Shown here: in pieces, positions 6,201 to 9,546 of the stretch
Layout of the letters: each line of letters starts with the position of its first letter
Numbering within the stretch: the first letter of the stretch is position 1
Assembly: GCA_002337215.1 (NCBI GenBank)
Contig: DDFO01000038.1
Location: forward strand, 40,212-49,757
Direction of reading: 5' to 3'
Length of the DNA: 9,546 bases
Source: Phycisphaerales bacterium UBA1926
GTDB lineage: Bacteria; Planctomycetota; Phycisphaerae; Phycisphaerales; UBA1924
Position numbers and translations under genes: made by a program
The notes under the pieces: model-generated
Database searches by the model: none
The model's input: only the letters and a program-made list of their open reading frames with translations
What the model was told of the DNA's origin: nothing

Positions 6201-7447
6201 AAATAGTCCGCGACGGCGCGTGACTCGGTATCCCGAGCCGAAAAAGACGAGAGTGACTTCGCGACCGATTCGTTCTCGCCCGCCCGCAGCCGGTCCATAG
6301 CCGCGAGGAGTTCTGTCCAGGCCGACTCCGTCACAACGCTTGCGAGCGGCGCGACGGTCTCGCTCTGCATCGCCTCGCCCATCCTCGGCTGCTCGCCGAT
6401 CAGAACCAGGCTCGCCCACCACGCTTCCAGTGGGTCGGGTTCGGAGCCGATCCGCGTCGCGAACTCGCGAGCCCGATCCGTCCGGTTCGCCCACCATGTC
6501 CGCCGCGTCGCCTGCCCGGCGACCGCCGGCCCCAGTTCCGGGTCCTCAATCGCTCGAGCGAACAGAGTATCGGCGAGTTCGAGCAGCGTGGGCTCACCCA
6601 ACTCGGCCTCCGGGTCCCGTGCGAGGATCGAGCGATTGAGGTCGCGGAGCCAATCGACCAAGTCGCTGACCTGCTGCGCCGACACCGGTGGTTGCTGGGC
6701 TGCTTCGCGGGCCGCGGCGATGCTCCGATCAATATTGTTCCCGACCGCCTCGAGCTGGGAGAGCCATGACAGGTAGTTGGGGTCGCTCCCGAACTGTTCT
6801 TTGAGTTCACGAGCGTGGGTCACGCGGACGAGATCCGATCGGCTGTTCCGGGACGCCACGGCGTCCCATTTCCTGTGGGCGTCCAGAGACTCGGGATGAT
6901 GCTCAATCAGCGCGTCGGCGTCGGCCATCGACTCCTCGTTGCGACCCAGATACTGCAGTGCTTCGATCCGCCGCGTCCTGGGCTCATAAAGAGTCGGGTC
7001 GGCGGTTAGCATCCGGTCCGCGAGATCGACGAGTTCGGTGAGGTATGCGAGCTCCCAATAAAGATCGAGGAGGATCGCCTTCGCCTCCAGATCCGCCGGC
7101 GCCAGCGAGACCGCCGCTTTCGCGACCCCGATCGCGCGTTGCAGATGAGCCCCGTTCGGTAGTTCGACAGCTGCGCGGCAGACCGCGTATGCCTTGAGCA
7201 GTTCCGGGTCGTTCTTGATTCCGGCGATCGCGGTACCCAGGTGAGGCAGAGCCGCGGCATACTCGGCATCCCTCGTGCTTTCTTGATCCCCGGCCGCCTG
7301 GTAGAGCTTCATCCCGGTGGCGTACGCCTCTTCGACCCGCGCGGCACGCGCGGATGAGCGCACGATGAACACCCCCGCAAGCACCGCGGCTGCGATCGTC
7401 ACGATGCCCGCGAGTGCGGCGAGACGACGGATCCCTCTTCTAGTCAT
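3230..7447 (-). CDS. Giant membrane-anchored TPR protein (PrsT-like), EPS locus
   Basis: This 1405-residue protein has a short basic N-terminus (MTRRGIRR), one hydrophobic helix (about 9-29), then RSSARAAR and an alpha-helical remainder. The charge pattern puts the body outside the cytoplasmic membrane. It is built of degenerate tetratricopeptide repeats throughout, for example NRRVEAARALDRF, AGRFSEAAVDQRN, TGRIDEAIEPAERL and YRMGDYRGASLSLR, the usual hairpins with small residues at packing positions. It ends in further helices (DLDALRRALN) with no beta-barrel region, unlike BcsC, PelB or PgaA. Such proteins scaffold polysaccharide assembly or export. In proteobacterial exosortase/EPS loci a TPR protein of about 900 residues (PrsT) occupies a similar place, and this one is much longer. 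The ATG at 7447 has GGGGA 5 nt upstream and lies 17 bp after the sugar transferase stop, so the two are almost certainly co-transcribed. The exact role is inferred from context. Confidence 0.88.
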   Translation of the reverse strand: MTRRGIRRLAALAGIVTIAAAVLAGVFIVRSSARAARVEEAYATGMKLYQAAGDQESTRDAEYAAALPHLGTAIAGIKNDPELLKAYAVCRAAVELPNGAHLQRAIGVAKAAVSLAPADLEAKAILLDLYWELAYLTELVDLADRMLTADPTLYEPRTRRIEALQYLGRNEESMADADALIEHHPESLDAHRKWDAVASRNSRSDLVRVTHARELKEQFGSDPNYLSWLSQLEAVGNNIDRSIAAAREAAQQPPVSAQQVSDLVDWLRDLNRSILARDPEAELGEPTLLELADTLFARAIEDPELGPAVAGQATRRTWWANRTDRAREFATRIGSEPDPLEAWWASLVLIGEQPRMGEAMQSETVAPLASVVTESAWTELLAAMDRLRAGENESVAKSLSSFSARDTESRAVADYLRGVALYRMGDYRGASLSLRAAAEAGGISRDRAWKALGDAYAADGSLDRAITAYGSMSDRSSIPGLDRLDNVLTRAEQVGDPLLAREALDVLRGIAERTESDPTLDVRLARAMVLGGETEQGIELARRLLNSDPPPDPMGTIGLVRSLQIYAPELSNEMLASMTTRTESIELLAVQAVTLAQAGRLDEGRAMLMNEIEQRDLNEALPYRRALVRLLDDAETDDAMEVAIALSDDYPESGAAQLGALRTRAIWGDLDAARLAISRLRNAVGEESLAWQTFNARATIEGEPTDEELSRILTEELGRLLREAPDDFDALMLTARAYCIIANRHAAAGREDEASRSIDQAAQYYDRATGPGLRVFAFKPFIEMLREQNRRVEAARALDRFAAVDELPFEGRYQRRNLLLEAGRFSEAAVDQRNLAGYDVPKSVLDLASMHLRAGESREAVEVVNDFLDHQDWDPDNLEAAANLLAEAGALARSLEVFGQLPDPHNGTPRDAVIARTLMRVGRQRDAFPYQLSAARRTGTPESWVSAIRVAGAIGDDALLNSTVDEAMEALPDSPEIAAYASENPLRAFSLGIANQAGRDDVPGWGSFRDTTLAHGRGSIDDQELLDRLAQICRDHPELIEAWRTRIDAYFLLSRPDDGIAVARAATDAMPRATEPLRLLVETLRQTGRIDEAIEPAERLVRMTAPDNFRATVILALLEADRGNFQRVIDLLSGYRDRLESDSLDQPSAGFTALAVAFAGLGNAPEASAMFMSRLESGSVAWQNTAMLATIALPNDRLNPRREWLAMISAENFARAKAGQYIVLARFSGKAEDAEQALAVIETHGRETSDWLWIRSQAESLAGQGERSEATLNRLRELEPDAAIVPAALGELLSTMDHRAEDAIVALDEAIRLAGADAAGFEPGIRVSRARALLSLAQPEAALDQLAPLLESESPPANALVLAGRSHLLLGSLNRAAEAEEKARNMTDLDAQTQADLDALRRALN

Positions 7448-7464
7448 TCGATTCCCCGTTCTGC

Positions 7465-8904
7465 TCAGGTCAGGATGCCACGCACCGTTTCGAAGATAAT
7501 CCGCAGATCACCGACGAACGACTGGTGCTGCACATACTCAAGATCGTACCGGATCCATTCTTGGAAGTCGGTCTGCGGCTCGCGTGTCCGGCTCACTTGC
7601 CAGAGCCCCGTCACGCCTGGTCGAACGCTCAGCCTCGCCTCGCGCCATGTCGGACAGTACTGATTTTCTTTCTCGGGGCTCGGGCGAGGTCCGACCACGC
7701 TCATGTGTCCCGCGAGCACGTTGAGGAACTGCGGGAACTCGTCGAGTTGATATTTCCTCAAGATCCGTCCCACGCGTGTCACCCGCGGATCGTCCTCCAT
7801 GTAGAACTGCGGCCCGTCCGCCGCGTTCTTGGAGAGAAGCGCCGCCTTGACCTGCTCCGCGTCGCTGCGCATCGTGCGGAATTTGAGGCACGGGAACTCT
7901 CGCCCGCCGAGCGTCTGCCGCGTGTGCGCGAAAAAGAACGGGCGCCCGTCCTCAAGTGCGATCGCGATGAGGATCGGGACATAGAGCGGGAGCGTTCCGA
8001 CGAGGACGCAGAGGCTGAAAACCACATCAAAGCAACGCTTGATGAGCCGGCGCATCGAACTGCCCGAGGTGAGGCTGGGCAGCGACCAGTGCGGCGAACG
8101 CGTCAGATCCCAATCGACGTCGGCGACCGTTGTCTCTGCGACCGGATCCGGGGACACATCGTCGGCGATCAAGACCGGGCCCGCGACAACCGTCCCGGCA
8201 TCGAGCGACACATCCGCCCCGATCCAGGCGTTCCCGACGATCCGCACGCCGGGATTGAGCCGGGCGCGTTCATGCACCCACACGCCCGGCTGGTACTCAA
8301 AGACATGCGGGAGAACCGCGTTGATGCGTTTCCATTGCGACATCGCCCCAGCGAGCCAATCCTGTGAGGTCACCTCGTCGGCGGCACCACTGAAACCCTC
8401 GGTCGCGATCGAGAGCAGATCGCGCGTTTCGACCAAACCCCGGATCGCCCGAGTCCCGGCTCGCGCGTCCGACGCGGCGGCCCACTCGCGAGCCAGACCG
8501 ATCTCGGCCGTGATCCACACACGCTCGCATCGCCGGACCGCTCGGCCGTACTCACGCACAAACCGGATCCCGTCGGCGTGTTCTGCGACCGCCTCGGTGT
8601 AATCCTTTGAATCCCGGACCGCGACACGGAGCCGGACCGCGCGCGGCGCTGCCCAGTGCATCTTCTTGAGAATCTGCTGCATATCCAGCAGCACGAGCTG
8701 ATCGGCGCGAACCAGCAAATAGAGAGCAGGACCCTTGCGAACACCCCCGGCGCCGGAGCCAGAACGAACCACCTGCATGCACCGGGACGCCCAGAGCAGA
8801 TCGTGCAGCGACCAAGGCTCGCCGCCCCAGATTCTCAGCGGGGACGCAACCTGCGCCGTCGGATCTCGCACGGCTTCTTTGCGTGCCGTCGCGGTGGGGT
8901 TCAT
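7465..8904 (-). CDS. Polyprenyl-phosphate sugar-phosphate transferase with N-terminal hexapeptide-repeat fusion
   Basis: This 479-residue protein likely moves a sugar phosphate from an NDP-sugar to a polyprenyl phosphate at the inner membrane, the first step of exopolysaccharide repeat-unit synthesis. Residues 285-479 form a full bacterial sugar transferase domain (monotopic phosphoglycosyl transferase). It shows a membrane-inserted helix (290-316) broken by a proline, KFRTM (341-345), DDPRVTRVG (371-379), the catalytic Asp-Glu in LDEFPQ (388-389), MSVVGPRP (401-408) and RPGVTGLWQV (428-437). The usual SGR after WQV is replaced by SRTREPQTD. In place of the multi-pass or CoA-binding-like N-terminus of WbaP-type enzymes there are about 200 residues of unrecognised sequence. 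A short left-handed beta-helix-like stretch follows (about 209-247, VWVHERARLNPGVRIVGNAW onward) as in nucleotidyltransferase or acyltransferase tails. The start overlaps the upstream stop as ATGA with no good ribosome site, implying translational coupling. The sugar is unknown. Confidence 0.9.
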   Translation of the reverse strand: MNPTATARKEAVRDPTAQVASPLRIWGGEPWSLHDLLWASRCMQVVRSGSGAGGVRKGPALYLLVRADQLVLLDMQQILKKMHWAAPRAVRLRVAVRDSKDYTEAVAEHADGIRFVREYGRAVRRCERVWITAEIGLAREWAAASDARAGTRAIRGLVETRDLLSIATEGFSGAADEVTSQDWLAGAMSQWKRINAVLPHVFEYQPGVWVHERARLNPGVRIVGNAWIGADVSLDAGTVVAGPVLIADDVSPDPVAETTVADVDWDLTRSPHWSLPSLTSGSSMRRLIKRCFDVVFSLCVLVGTLPLYVPILIAIALEDGRPFFFAHTRQTLGGREFPCLKFRTMRSDAEQVKAALLSKNAADGPQFYMEDDPRVTRVGRILRKYQLDEFPQFLNVLAGHMSVVGPRPSPEKENQYCPTWREARLSVRPGVTGLWQVSRTREPQTDFQEWIRYDLEYVQHQSFVGDLRIIFETVRGILT

Positions 8905-9546
8905 GCCGGCGTGTCCCGTGTCCCGCTCGTATCGTCCGGTTGGGCAGGGCTCGCCGAACCGTCCACGATCTCCCTTGCTTCGGCCGGGGACGCTCCGGTC
9001 ATCCCGGGGCGGACCGAGCGCCGGCTCGTGCTCGAGGGCGGCGCGAAGCTGCGGTTGAAATCGATTGTTGTCGCGCGGTTGAAGACAATCCCAACGCTCC
9101 GAGCGTTCAACTCGCGGAGTCGGTCGGTGGCCATCTTCAGAAGGCGAGATTCCATCCCTCGCGAAACGATGAGCAGCATCTGATCCATCGATGATGTCAT
9201 CGCCGCCGCCTCGATGCTCCCGAGGATCGGTCCCGTATCCACGATGATCACGTCGTACTGCTGCCGGGCCGCGTCGAGGATGTCCCCGAGCACTCTCCCG
9301 CAGAAGACCTCGGACGCCTGCTCGTCGTCGGACGCCGGGATCGCGTCAAAGCCGTCTTCAACGTGCACGACAACATCGCTCAGCGACGACGACCCGTCGA
9401 GCTGCGCAATCGGTGTGATGCGGAGTTCCCGCGTCGAGCCCCTGCCCACAAGATCCGCATCGATCAGCAGCACGCGCCGCCTCGTCGCGGCGTACGACCG
9501 CGCGAGTCTCGTTGCGATCGTCGTCTTCCCGTCCCCCGCCGTCGGG
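8901..9546 (-). CDS. BY-kinase/CpsD-type P-loop ATPase, 5'-truncated
   Basis: Only the last 214 residues are in the window; the frame stays open past the edge, and the GTG at 9473 is internal. The visible part begins at the Walker A loop (PTAGDGKTT, visible residues 1-9). Walker A' follows (VLLIDADL, 25-32) and then Walker B (VIIVDTGP, from about 99). The conserved GIVFNR strand is near 152-157. This is the SIMIBI/MRP-like fold of bacterial tyrosine kinases (CpsD, Wzc, EpsG) that control chain length and export of polysaccharides, usually with a Wzz-type membrane partner or N-terminal domain that would lie outside the window. The tail after the fold is rich in Ser, Thr, Pro and Arg and has no tyrosine, so the usual autophosphorylated Tyr cluster is absent. 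It overlaps the sugar transferase start by 4 bp and so is part of the same operon. Confidence 0.85.
   Translation of the reverse strand, partial: PTAGDGKTTIATRLARSYAATRRRVLLIDADLVGRGSTRELRITPIAQLDGSSSLSDVVVHVEDGFDAIPASDDEQASEVFCGRVLGDILDAARQQYDVIIVDTGPILGSIEAAAMTSSMDQMLLIVSRGMESRLLKMATDRLRELNARSVGIVFNRATTIDFNRSFAPPSSTSRRSVRPGMTGASPAEAREIVDGSASPAQPDDTSGTRDTPA

Overview
The window looks like a fragment of a high-GC Planctomycetota chromosome, most likely Phycisphaerae. This is inferred from three things seen together: a GC-type dockerin with the planctomycete-style AAPxG repeats, short secreted proteins ending in a PLP/hydrophobic/poly-Arg tripartite tail (PEP-CTERM/exosortase class), and an exopolysaccharide-type operon. 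No RNA genes, insertion sequences or CRISPR arrays were seen.

Layout. (1) Positions 2-1132, plus strand: the 3' part of a secreted parallel beta-helix protein with Pmp-like GG(A/G) repeats and a C-terminal GC-type dockerin. (2) Positions 1187-2981, minus strand: two tandem paralogous genes of about 227 codons, roughly 80% identical in protein. Each has a signal peptide, a single Cys in the mature part, a QAAIW motif and a C-terminal sorting tail, and each is followed by its own strong intrinsic terminator. The Cys/QxxIW pair suggests a Cys-Gln thioester (TED/TQXA-like) domain, so these may be covalently reactive surface or matrix proteins. (3) Positions 3230-9546, minus strand: a tightly packed operon read right to left. 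It holds the C-terminal half of a BY-kinase-type P-loop ATPase, then (4-base ATGA overlap) a polyprenyl-phosphate sugar-phosphate transferase fused to an N-terminal unknown plus hexapeptide-repeat region, then (17 bp gap) a 1405-residue membrane-anchored TPR protein.

How the parts may work together. The ATPase and the sugar transferase are the usual regulator/initiator pair of Wzx/Wzy-type exopolysaccharide synthesis. A large periplasmic TPR protein beside such genes recalls PrsT of proteobacterial exosortase/EPS loci. The two sorted paralogs lie directly downstream with no convincing terminator between the TPR gene and the first of them, so partial co-expression is plausible. A working model is an EPS locus whose matrix receives exosortase-processed, possibly thioester-reactive proteins. 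No exosortase gene is in the window, so that link is inference.
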